Part shown: positions 28,339 through 36,512 of the stretch, in pieces
How positions within the stretch are numbered: position 1 is the stretch's first letter
How the letters are laid out: every line of letters begins with the position of its first letter
Source of the DNA: Modestobacter sp.
Lineage (GTDB): Bacteria; Actinomycetota; Actinomycetes; Mycobacteriales; Geodermatophilaceae
DNA: 36,512 bases
Direction: 5' to 3'
Assembly (NCBI GenBank): GCA_025933855.1
Contig: JAICZD010000003.1
Span: 1-36,512 of the forward strand
Notes under the pieces: generated by a model
The model's input: the letters and a program-made list of their open reading frames with translations, nothing else
The model's database searches: none
Told to the model about the DNA's origin: nothing
Program-made: the position numbers and the translations under genes

Positions 28339-29319
28339 TCAGGTCACGGTGATGACGACCTTGCCGCGCGCGTGTCCCTCCTCCAGGTGGCGCAGGCCGG
28401 CGGCGCTGTCGGACAGGGGGTAGGTCCGGCCGAGGACGGGGGTGAGCTTGCCGACCTCGATGAGGTCGGTGACGGCGAGCAGGTGCTCCCGCGTCCAGGT
28501 GTACGGCAGCGGTCGGAGCCGCTGCCGGAGGAGAACGTCGACGACGACCACGCGGAGGATCCCCGCGATCGGGCCGAACAGGTGGCCGTCGGGTGAGCCC
28601 CCCGCGTTGGACACGAGGGTTCCGGTCGGGGTCAGCGCCCGGCGCAGGCGGCGCAGCGGCTGGTTGCCGACGTTGTCGAGGATCACGTCGTACCGCTCGC
28701 GTTCGTCGGTGAAATCGTCCCTCGTGTAGTCGACGACGTGCGCGGCGCCGATCGACCGGACGAGCTCGACGTTGCGCGTGCTGCAGATCCCGGTGACCTC
28801 GGCGCCGAGCGCCGTCGCGATCTGCACGGCGAAACTGCCGACCCCGCCCGCGGCTCCGTTGATCAGCACCCGGTGCCCGGGCTGCACCCCGCCGGCGTCG
28901 CGGACCGCGCGGAGCGCGGTCTGCCCGGCCATCGGAACGGCCGCCGCCTGCTCGAAGGTCAGCCTCGCCGGCTTGGGCACCACCTTGTCCGCCGCGGCGC
29001 GTGCGTACTCGGCGAACGCACCCTCGAACCGGCCCAGCACCTCGTCCCCGGGGGCCGTCCCGCGCACGTTGGCGCCGACGGCCTCCACGCGCCCCGCCCC
29101 GTCGACCCCGGCCACCCGGGCCTTGGGCTTGGTCAGTCCCACGGTTCCACCGAGGCGAGCGACGTAGGGGTCGCCGCGCAGGACGTGCCAGTCGTAGGGG
29201 TTGAGCGCGGCGGCGTGCACGCGGACCAGCACGTCGTCGGGCCCGCACGCGGGCGGGTCGGTGTCCACGAACCGCAGGACGTCGGGGGAGCCGAACCGCT
29301 CCTGGACGATCGCCTTCAT
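28339..29319 (-). CDS. Quinone oxidoreductase-like, zinc-independent MDR-family NADPH reductase
   Basis: MKAIVQERFGSPDVLRFVD, AALNPYDWHVLRG, GHRVLINGAAGGVGSFAVQIATALGAEVTG. Confidence 0.92.
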   Translation of the reverse strand: MKAIVQERFGSPDVLRFVDTDPPACGPDDVLVRVHAAALNPYDWHVLRGDPYVARLGGTVGLTKPKARVAGVDGAGRVEAVGANVRGTAPGDEVLGRFEGAFAEYARAAADKVVPKPARLTFEQAAAVPMAGQTALRAVRDAGGVQPGHRVLINGAAGGVGSFAVQIATALGAEVTGICSTRNVELVRSIGAAHVVDYTRDDFTDERERYDVILDNVGNQPLRRLRRALTPTGTLVSNAGGSPDGHLFGPIAGILRVVVVDVLLRQRLRPLPYTWTREHLLAVTDLIEVGKLTPVLGRTYPLSDSAAGLRHLEEGHARGKVVITVT

Positions 29320-29540
29320 CAGTGCTCCCTCATCGTGTTGGCGTGCCGGTGGGAGGAGGACCCCCGGTCGGGTGGCCTGGCGTAGCCCGGGCGGGGCGGC
29401 GGTGCCGGGAAGGCTGCGGTCCGGCGTCGGCTCGGCCCCGTTCGCGGATCTCCTTCCGCCCGCGGCTCCGGCGGGGCCCAGCTGGTTCTCGCGGGCTCGC
29501 TGCTACGAGCGGAAGGTAGGAGCCGATGGGGTGAGGCCGG

Positions 29541-29580
29541 ATCACCTGGCCGGGTGATCTGTGCGGTGACGTCACCGCAC
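29541..29580. promoter_or_regulatory. Two adjacent palindromes between MalT-like regulator and oxidoreductase gene
   Basis: ATCACCTGGCCGGGTGAT (29541-29558, 16/18 self-complementary) and perfect 20-bp GTGCGGTGACGTCACCGCAC (29561-29580). Confidence 0.6.
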
Positions 29581-29651
29581 GGCAAGGGGTGAGGCGGTGG
29601 TTCCGCCCGCAGGGCGCCGGAGCGGTTCGCCCGCGACGTGAGCCGCCGTGG

Positions 29652-32363
29652 CTAGAGGAGGCCCAGCTGCTCCGCGCGGCGGACGGCGGCCGGACGGCTG
29701 CCCACCCCGAGCTTCCCGAAGATGTGCTTGTTGTGCGTGCGCAACGTGTTGAGGGACAGGAAGAGTTCGCGGGCGATCTCCGGCCCGCTCAGGTCGGTCT
29801 GCAGCAGCCCGAGCACCTGTAGTTCCCGCTTGGTCAGCGGTTCCGTCAGGTGCCGTGTCACGGCGGTCGCTCGGTCACCTTCCGATGCCCGAAGCAGTCG
29901 TCCCACGTGCTCCGGGGCGATCCCCTGCTGGGCGGCCGCACGCAACAGAGCCACCATGGGTGCCCCCTCGTCCAGGAAGAGCCGGACGTGGCCCTCGGGT
30001 CGGGTCTGGGTCAGGGCCCGGTCCAAGGCTGCGAGAGCCGGCGCACGGTGTCCTTGCGCCGCGTCGGCGAGGGCCTGGAGCACGAGGATCTCGTTCACAC
30101 TGCCCGTTCGTCCGGAGGCCTCCGCGGCCGCGAGCAGTCGCTCCAGCAGACCGACGGCGTCGCGGAGGGCGGCCTGCCCTCCGTGCAGCCGGTGCTCGGC
30201 GAGGAGCAGTCGTGCGAGTGTGAGGTGCTCGAACTCGTGCAGGTAGCTGAGGTCGTCCGCGGCCGACAGCCCGCGTTCGCGGGACCACTCGACAGCTTCG
30301 GGCAGTCTTCGCTGCCCGATCCGGATCCGCGCCTTCATCGCAGGGATGGGGCGCACGATCGGGAAGAATCCCCGCACGTACCGGCGCTCGGCCTCATCCA
30401 GGAGTTCCAGGGCGCCGTCCAGGTCACCCTCCGCCTCCCTGATGCGCGCCATGGCCACGAACCAGCGGTACCGGTTCTCCGTCAGGGACGTGTGCTCACC
30501 CAGTGCCCTGCTGGTCTGCAGGTGATCGGTCGCGGCATCCAGGTCGCCCTGTTCGCGGAGGACTTCGCTGAGCCCCACGTGCAGGTCGGCCGTCGCCCGT
30601 GGTCGCCCGTGTGCGGTCGCCAGGTCCAGGGCCCGCTCGTGCAACCGTCGTGCCTCCCGTAGCCGCCCTCGCGCGATCTGCATGTCAGCGAAGACCAGAG
30701 TGCTGCTCAGCTCGTCGGCCAGGTTGCCGGCTGCGCGCAGGCCGGTCACGGCAACCGAGAACGTCTGCACGGCCGTCTCGAGGTCGCCACTCGCCCACGA
30801 GGCCAGCCCCAGCAACCCCGCCGCGGCGCCGCGTTCCAGGTGGTCACCCGGCTCGGTCAGTTCGAGCGCGTGCCGGGCATGTTCCCCCGTGCCAGGGATA
30901 TCGCCCCTCGCCTGCGCCAACGACGACCGGTAGATGGCGATCGTCACCGGCAGCAGGTGCAGGTCCGCTCCCTCGACGGGCGAGTAGGGGGCAGGAGCTC
31001 CCGTCGGGTGATCCGTCGGGAGCGCGGTGCCGAGCCCCCGTTCGGCCTCGTCCAGCCAGGGCTCGACTGCATCGAGGTCGCCGGCGACGAGCAGCAACCA
31101 GGCGCGGACGACGCTGAGCACGGGCCTGCGTCGGACGAGCTCGTCCGGCAGTGACGTCAGCCACGCCAGCAGCATCGCGTCGTGCCGGCTGCGTCGGGCC
31201 TCGGGCAGGGCGCTCTCCATGAGGCCGGCCGCGCGGTCGAAGTCCCCGGCCGAAAGGGCGTGCCGCACCGCGTCTTCCGCGAAGCCGTTGCGCTCGTACC
31301 ACTCGCTGGCCGCGGCATGCAGCGCCGGCACCCGGTCGAGGTGCTCCTGCAGGACGCGTGACCGGAGCACGTCCGCGAACAGGTGGTGGTAGCGGTACCA
31401 CTGCCGCTGGTCGTCGAGTGCGCTGACGAACAGGTTGTCGCGGTCCAGGCTTGCGAGCATCGCGCTGCCGCCGTCCAGCCCGGTGACGGTGTCGCACAGC
31501 GGCCCGGTCAGCCGGTCGAGGAAGGCGGTACGGAGCAGGAATTCCCGGACGTCGTCCGGCTGGTGCTGGAGGACCTCCTCCACCAGGTAGTCGATGACGA
31601 AGCGGTGGCTGCCGGTGAACGTGGAGATGAACCCGGCGACGTCCTGGTGCTGGCGAAGGGAGAGGGCGGCCAACTGGAGACCGGCGATCCACCCTTCGGT
31701 GCGGGTCTCGAGGGCTTCGATGTCGTCGGCCGAGAGACCCAGATCCATTGCCCGGTTGAGGAAGTCCACGGCTTCCTCGCGCGTGAAGCGCAGGTCCGCG
31801 GCGCGGAGCTCGGTCAGCTCCCCACGACTCCGCAGGCGGGCCAGCGGGAGGGGTGGATCCGACCGGCTGGCGATCGCCAGGTGCAGCTGCGGCGGCAGGT
31901 GGTCGAGCAGGAAGCCGACGGCCTGGTGTACCGGTCCTGCGTCGATCACGTGGTAGTCGTCGAGGACGAGGACCACCCGCCCCTGCGCCGTTGCTGCGTC
32001 GTTGATCAGCGCAGTGAGGGCAGCGTCGACCGGCAGCGCCGGGACGTCGGCCAGGAGGCTCAGCGCCTCCGAACCGAGGTCGGCGTCGAGGGTCTGCAGC
32101 GCGGCGACGACGTAGGCCAGGAATCGGGACACGTCGTTGTCCCCGTCGTCCAGCGACAGCCAGGCGACGCGCAGGTCGGGTTCACATTGCCCGTTGCGTG
32201 CGATCCATTCGGCCAGGAGGGTGGTCTTGCCGAAGCCGGCGGGAGCGGAGACGAGCGTCAGCGTGCGGAGCGGACCGAGCCGATCGAGCAGCCGCGGTCG
32301 CGGGACGAGCTGGCTCCGGGGCGCGGGGACGTGGAGCTTCGTGGCCAGCAGCCGCGTCGGCAT
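29652..32363 (-). CDS. MalT-like ATP-dependent LuxR-family transcriptional regulator
   Basis: LLATKLHVPAPRSQLVPRPRLLDRL, P-loop SAPAGFGKTTLLAEW, C-terminal HTH LTKRELQVLGLLQTDLSGPEIARELFLSLNTLRTHNKHIFGKLGV. Confidence 0.93.
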   Translation of the reverse strand: MPTRLLATKLHVPAPRSQLVPRPRLLDRLGPLRTLTLVSAPAGFGKTTLLAEWIARNGQCEPDLRVAWLSLDDGDNDVSRFLAYVVAALQTLDADLGSEALSLLADVPALPVDAALTALINDAATAQGRVVLVLDDYHVIDAGPVHQAVGFLLDHLPPQLHLAIASRSDPPLPLARLRSRGELTELRAADLRFTREEAVDFLNRAMDLGLSADDIEALETRTEGWIAGLQLAALSLRQHQDVAGFISTFTGSHRFVIDYLVEEVLQHQPDDVREFLLRTAFLDRLTGPLCDTVTGLDGGSAMLASLDRDNLFVSALDDQRQWYRYHHLFADVLRSRVLQEHLDRVPALHAAASEWYERNGFAEDAVRHALSAGDFDRAAGLMESALPEARRSRHDAMLLAWLTSLPDELVRRRPVLSVVRAWLLLVAGDLDAVEPWLDEAERGLGTALPTDHPTGAPAPYSPVEGADLHLLPVTIAIYRSSLAQARGDIPGTGEHARHALELTEPGDHLERGAAAGLLGLASWASGDLETAVQTFSVAVTGLRAAGNLADELSSTLVFADMQIARGRLREARRLHERALDLATAHGRPRATADLHVGLSEVLREQGDLDAATDHLQTSRALGEHTSLTENRYRWFVAMARIREAEGDLDGALELLDEAERRYVRGFFPIVRPIPAMKARIRIGQRRLPEAVEWSRERGLSAADDLSYLHEFEHLTLARLLLAEHRLHGGQAALRDAVGLLERLLAAAEASGRTGSVNEILVLQALADAAQGHRAPALAALDRALTQTRPEGHVRLFLDEGAPMVALLRAAAQQGIAPEHVGRLLRASEGDRATAVTRHLTEPLTKRELQVLGLLQTDLSGPEIARELFLSLNTLRTHNKHIFGKLGVGSRPAAVRRAEQLGLL

Positions 32364-32573
32364 CGGACAACCATAGGAGCGTCAGCGCCTCACCAGCCGA
32401 CGTTGGAGGCCCGTCGCCGAGCCCGGTCGGCGGACCCGACCCGGACCAGGGGGAGTCGGAGGGACACGCGCAGGGCTCTCGACTCCGCACGCTGGGCCGC
32501 GCCCGCACGGGCGGCCTCCGCCACGAGATGCCCGACCTGGCCGGTCGGCCTCGTCGGGACTCGGCCGACGCCG

Positions 32574-33785
32574 TCAGCCGTTCACCCTACCGACGGCGTT
32601 CCTGCCGAGGCTGAGAAGCCGCTGCACGGCCTTCCGGGCCGGCACGGTGATCCCGGGCGCACTGAGTGCGACGTCGGACAGCCGAAGAAAGGCTGCCGTC
32701 GGCAGGTAGGACTGGGCGGCGGAGAAGCGGCGCTGGAGGAGATCAGCGAACCGGTCCTGCTCCACATAGCGCGGGAGGTGTTCGAACCAGGTCGCACTGC
32801 TGTCGGCCATGCGTTGCGTCCGGCGCAGAGCAGCTCTGCGACGCCGCCCGTACGCCTCGAGGGATCGCTCGATGTCGTCGTGCCCGGCAAGCGTGTCCGC
32901 GAGCGCCATCGCGTCCTGGAGAGCGAGACGCGTGCCCGAGCCGATGGTGAAGTGAGTGGTGTGGGCGGCATCGCCCATGAGCACCAGGCGGCCTGCGTGC
33001 CAGCGTGCGTTCGTGATGCTCTGGAACTGCAACCATGGCGCGGCGTCTCTCGTCCCGTGCTGCGGTCGCAGTGCGTGCCCCTCGAGCGTCGGGGCGAAGA
33101 TGGCTTCGAGACGGCGCATCGTTGCGTCTGTCCCGAGGCGATCGAAGCCAAGCCCACGCCAGGTCTCCGATGAGGTCTCGACGACGAACGTGCTGGTGCC
33201 ACCGTCGAACCCGTAGGCATGTGCCCATACCCAGCCGGCGTCGGTCTCGACGAACGGAAAGGTGAAGGAGCCGAACACGCGGCTGGTCCCCAGCCAGATG
33301 TACTTGTTGCGCCGCTGGACGACATCCGTACCGAATGCTCCCGGGTGGCGACCGCGGACGGCGCTGTTCACCCCATCGCTGGCCACCACGAGGTCGACGG
33401 TCTCGGCCAGGTGGGAGACGTCGTGCAGCGCCTGGCCGTACTGGATCCGGACACCGAGCTCGCGGGCCCGGTCCGCGAGGATTCGCAGCAGCGTCTGACG
33501 GGCCATGCTGTAGCCGTGGTCGGGGATCCGTACCGGCTCACGGCCCCGAACGTCGATCACCTGGTCCTCCCAGCGGACCGCGTGCGACCTGACCCTCTGC
33601 GCCGTGGGCAGATCCTGCCGGCCCAGCTGATCCAGCAGGTCGTCCCAGAAGACGACGCCCCAGCCGTAGGTCACCCCCTCGGGGAACCGCTCGTACACGG
33701 TGACGTCGTGGCCTGCGCCGAGCTGGCTGGCCAGGATCCCGAAGTAGAGACCGGCTGGACCGCCTCCGACGCAGGCGATCCGCAT
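32574..33785 (-). CDS. FAD-dependent monooxygenase resembling the flavin domain of anthraniloyl-CoA/salicylyl-CoA hydroxylases
   Basis: MRIACVGGGPAGLYFGILASQLGAGHDVTVYERFPEGVTYGWGVVFWDDLLDQL; ASDGVNSAVR; LMGDAAHTTHFTIGSGTRLALQDAMAL; GTG 33803 also possible. Confidence 0.85.
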   Translation of the reverse strand: MRIACVGGGPAGLYFGILASQLGAGHDVTVYERFPEGVTYGWGVVFWDDLLDQLGRQDLPTAQRVRSHAVRWEDQVIDVRGREPVRIPDHGYSMARQTLLRILADRARELGVRIQYGQALHDVSHLAETVDLVVASDGVNSAVRGRHPGAFGTDVVQRRNKYIWLGTSRVFGSFTFPFVETDAGWVWAHAYGFDGGTSTFVVETSSETWRGLGFDRLGTDATMRRLEAIFAPTLEGHALRPQHGTRDAAPWLQFQSITNARWHAGRLVLMGDAAHTTHFTIGSGTRLALQDAMALADTLAGHDDIERSLEAYGRRRRAALRRTQRMADSSATWFEHLPRYVEQDRFADLLQRRFSAAQSYLPTAAFLRLSDVALSAPGITVPARKAVQRLLSLGRNAVGRVNG

Positions 33786-33954
33786 GCCGAGTGATGGTGG
33801 CACATCCCTCGCGCAGTGAGCGGGGGGAGCGCAGCAACGGCGATCAGGGCTGCCTGAGGTCCAGCGGGCAGTGGCTGGTGAGCGCCGGCCGACGCCGAGG
33901 CCTCGTCGGCCCGGCCCCGATCCGAGGTCCGGCGGAGCGAGGAGTCGGCTGCCG

Positions 33955-34476
33955 TCAGCGTGTGGTCCGGCGGCGGTGGCGGAGGTGGCGCACGGAGGCC
34001 ACGCTCGCGGCCAGGATCAGGACGACCAGGTAGAGGGGATAGGCAACGAGGAAGCTGTCCTGGACCACCGGCCACAGCAGCGGAATGCCCGGTCCCGTGG
34101 CCGCGTCCCGGAGGAGGTGCAGCGCAACTCCACCGGCTAACCCCAGCGCCCAGGTCCGGCACGGTCGCGCTGCGCTCACCACCAGGAGCAGCACGATGGT
34201 CAACAGGCCGTGAGTCGGCGGTCGCCCTCCGTCCACGGCGAAGCCGGGGTCCCAGGTGTACTGCGGCACATGATCTGCATCGATGCCGACCGACGCGGCC
34301 AGGACCCACGGCCAGACCGAAGGTGGCGTGAGTCGCTCGGGCAGCGCCATGAGGATCAACCAGGCCGTGAGCAGATGGGCAGGTTCGTCGGCGAGACCAG
34401 CGATGAGAAGGGGCCAGGGCCGGAAGGTGGCGAGGGCATCCAGGACGACGACCGCGGTGACCGCGATCCACGGCAT
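33955..34476 (-). CDS. Multi-TM protein, possibly membrane-bound metal-dependent hydrolase (YdjM/DUF457-like)
   Basis: Several TM segments with scattered conserved-looking H/D residues (DEPAHLL, GIDADHVPQYTWDP, PTHGLLT, HLLRDAATG); ATG 34476. Confidence 0.65.
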   Translation of the reverse strand: MPWIAVTAVVVLDALATFRPWPLLIAGLADEPAHLLTAWLILMALPERLTPPSVWPWVLAASVGIDADHVPQYTWDPGFAVDGGRPPTHGLLTIVLLLVVSAARPCRTWALGLAGGVALHLLRDAATGPGIPLLWPVVQDSFLVAYPLYLVVLILAASVASVRHLRHRRRTTR

Positions 34477-34600
34477 CAGCCACCCACGGTCGGACTCCGC
34501 ACGCGTCAGCAGGTGCGTCCTCCGCCGAGAGTCGGGGCAAGGAACCGCGTCAGGATCCCGGTGCGGTCGGTGCGGCCGTGTCCGGTCCACGCCCCGGCGG

Positions 34601-34885
34601 TCAGGAGAGCCCGGCGTCGTAGTACACCTCCGGGGCGAGCGGCGCGTCCGGGATCGTGGCGACCGCGAGGGTCCCGCGTTCGGTCTCCCGCCGGATCAAC
34701 CCCTGGTCCGTAAGGACGGCGTCGCCCACGTGCGGCGAACGGCGAGCCAGCGCCCCTCGGATGCCGGCACGCCTGAACCCGAGGGGACGGGCCACCGTCC
34801 CCTGCCGGGTCGTCCGGTACAGCTCGACGGCTGCCCCGGCGGAACTCCTGCGGGTACCTCTTCCTCTTCCTCGCCACCGTGGCAT
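34601..34885 (-). CDS. Hypothetical protein
   Basis: 94-aa ORF with plausible composition only in its C-terminal half (VGDAVLTDQGLIRRETERGTLAVATIPDAPLAPEVYYDAGLS). Confidence 0.3.
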   Translation of the reverse strand: MPRWRGRGRGTRRSSAGAAVELYRTTRQGTVARPLGFRRAGIRGALARRSPHVGDAVLTDQGLIRRETERGTLAVATIPDAPLAPEVYYDAGLS

Positions 34886-34930
34886 CTTCCCGCTTCCTCC
34901 AGGCCGGGCCTGGATCGAGCATGTCCACGA

Positions 34931-36040
34931 TCAGGGGTGGAGGCCCCGTCGCGTCGCGGGAGTGAGCCGTTGCAGCACGGCACGCGCGCGCTGGTCGAGG
35001 TTGGTCAGCGGCAGACGTTCGAACCGGAGCGCGTTGTAGCGGAGCGGCGTTCCGCCGAGAGCCGCTTTGGACGATTCCACGCCGGAACCGGGATCTGATT
35101 CCCCCATGTGGAAGTAGCGGGCCCCCTTGTTGCACGCGTCCTCGATGGCCATCGATTGCAGGAGCGTGCTACCGGAGGTTCGATTGGCGAGTTCCCGGTC
35201 CATCGCCGCGAGCCAGCCGACCGCTTGCTGACCGAAGTGCAGGGAGGCCACGACGGCGACGGGTCGGCCGTGCAGGTGCGCCGACCGGACCACGCACATG
35301 TCGCCCAGCGCCGCCGACGCGGTGGTCAGTTGCCCGACCCGATCCCTGCACCGTTCGACCAGACGGGCCGCCCACAGCGGTTGACCGCGTTGAGCCGCCC
35401 ATCTCTCGACCGAGCGGGCGTTCAGCTCGGCGAAGGCCTCGACGATGGCGGGGTCCGGATACCGGCGGATGTCCAGACCGGACTTCAGGGCCTTTCGGAG
35501 CTTGCTTCGCGTCTGGCTCCGGTATCTCTCCGACCACACCGACTCGAAGCCGCCCGCCAGGTCGACGAACTGGCACAGGAACGGCAGCCGGACGGCGCTT
35601 GCCGGAGCGTTGTCCTCCCATGGTCCTGCGTTGAGCGGATTGGGGACCAGAGAGGCGCGGGCAGCGGGGCGGTCTGCCAGGTCGCCGAGTATCGCGCGGA
35701 TCTCGCCGGCGGTCGGCCGACCGCCGGTCACGAGCGCTCCGCCGTATCCGAACCCGTAGGGCATCGACTCCTCACTCAGCAGAAGCCCACCGCAGGTCCT
35801 TGCCACCAAGGGCAGGACGAGTTGCCGTCCGCCCGGGAATTGATAGAGCCGGCTCGCGTCGGTGCGGCCACGGGTGGCACAGAGCCAATCCACCCATTCG
35901 GGCGTCTGACTCGGGAGGGCGGTCGGGTCTCCCGCGAGGGCCTGCCGCCAGATCTGCCGCGGGGCGGGACTGACGATGCGCAGTCCCGCCGTCTCGTGGG
36001 GGACTGGTCGCGATCGGTGGTGGCCGTTCCCCAGGGTCAT
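34931..36040 (-). CDS. GNAT/FemAB-like acetyltransferase (CelD/BcsL-type)
   Basis: SERYRSQTRSKLRKALKSGLDIRRY, VVASLHFGQQAVGWLAAMDRELANRTSGSTLLQSMAIEDACNKGARYFHMGESDPG. Confidence 0.8.
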   Translation of the reverse strand: MTLGNGHHRSRPVPHETAGLRIVSPAPRQIWRQALAGDPTALPSQTPEWVDWLCATRGRTDASRLYQFPGGRQLVLPLVARTCGGLLLSEESMPYGFGYGGALVTGGRPTAGEIRAILGDLADRPAARASLVPNPLNAGPWEDNAPASAVRLPFLCQFVDLAGGFESVWSERYRSQTRSKLRKALKSGLDIRRYPDPAIVEAFAELNARSVERWAAQRGQPLWAARLVERCRDRVGQLTTASAALGDMCVVRSAHLHGRPVAVVASLHFGQQAVGWLAAMDRELANRTSGSTLLQSMAIEDACNKGARYFHMGESDPGSGVESSKAALGGTPLRYNALRFERLPLTNLDQRARAVLQRLTPATRRGLHP

Positions 36041-36269
36041 CTCGGACCTCCGGCCGACTCATCCGGAGCGTCCTCGCCGAGCCGCGCCGGCCAGCGCGGC
36101 TGACCGCGGCGTCGCGCCCCGCGTTCCGCTCGACGGTTCAGCTCGGGGGAGTCTGCCGACCAGCTGTTCCTGCTCGTCCGACTGCTGCGGACGATGCTGC
36201 CGGCGCCGAGGTTCCTGGCGGACGTGGGAGGACCACCGCTACGTGAACGTCTGGTCGAAGTGTCGGTGA

Positions 36270-36506
36270 TCATGTTTCGGACCCAGCTTCCAGGCCAAGC
36301 GGATGGATGGGCTTCACCCTTCGTGCCGTGGGCCGCCTTAGGCGGTGCAACACGAAGAGACCGGACAGGGCGGCGAGCGCCAGCCACACGACGACGTGAC
36401 CTCGCACCAGGTCGAGGACGAACGCCCAACCGGCGGCCGCGACCAGCGCCCCCGCAGCCAGGCGGTTCACACGCGGCGGTAGCAACGAATTCGCGAACAG
36501 CCACAT
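36270..36506 (-). CDS. Hydrophobic membrane protein, possibly truncated by window edge
   Basis: NRLAAGALVAAAGWAFVLDLVRGHVVVWLALAALSGLFVLHRLRRP: two TM-like segments then basic tail. Confidence 0.5.
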   Translation of the reverse strand: MWLFANSLLPPRVNRLAAGALVAAAGWAFVLDLVRGHVVVWLALAALSGLFVLHRLRRPTARRVKPIHPLGLEAGSET

Positions 36507-36512
36507 GACGAT

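Overview
High-GC actinobacterial chromosomal segment; the gene style would suit Geodermatophilaceae, but that is a guess. It opens inside a 5'-truncated pruA-type P5C dehydrogenase. Next come gluconokinase, an MFS transporter, an enoyl-CoA hydratase-family gene, and a DUF6394-like membrane protein beside an RCK-type K+ channel. The core is a divergent aromatic catabolic island. On the minus strand it carries a LysR regulator with catB, catA and catC; on the plus strand benA, benB and a 916-aa ORF, followed by a LAL/LuxR-type regulator. The 916-aa ORF reads as BenC reductase + repeat-bearing linker + FCD ligand-binding domain (no DNA-binding domain) + BenD dehydrogenase in one frame, and is the most unusual coding object here. 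Downstream, an FAD monooxygenase gene is bracketed by an 81-bp direct repeat (79/81 identical by hand count). A minus-strand block then encodes a DesK/DesR-like two-component system, an ABC-2 exporter, a Clp-N protein, serine hydrolases and an alpha/beta hydrolase. The exporter and alpha/beta hydrolase share a promoter signature: TGACA-N2-TGTCA, 28-29 nt, then a 30-bp conserved block. Two genes there look frameshifted, each repairable by adding one C to a C run. The rest is a quinone oxidoreductase, a MalT-like LuxR regulator, another FAD monooxygenase, a membrane protein and a FemAB/GNAT-like protein. No tRNA, rRNA, CRISPR array or transposase was recognised. All calls are by eye; no database search was run.
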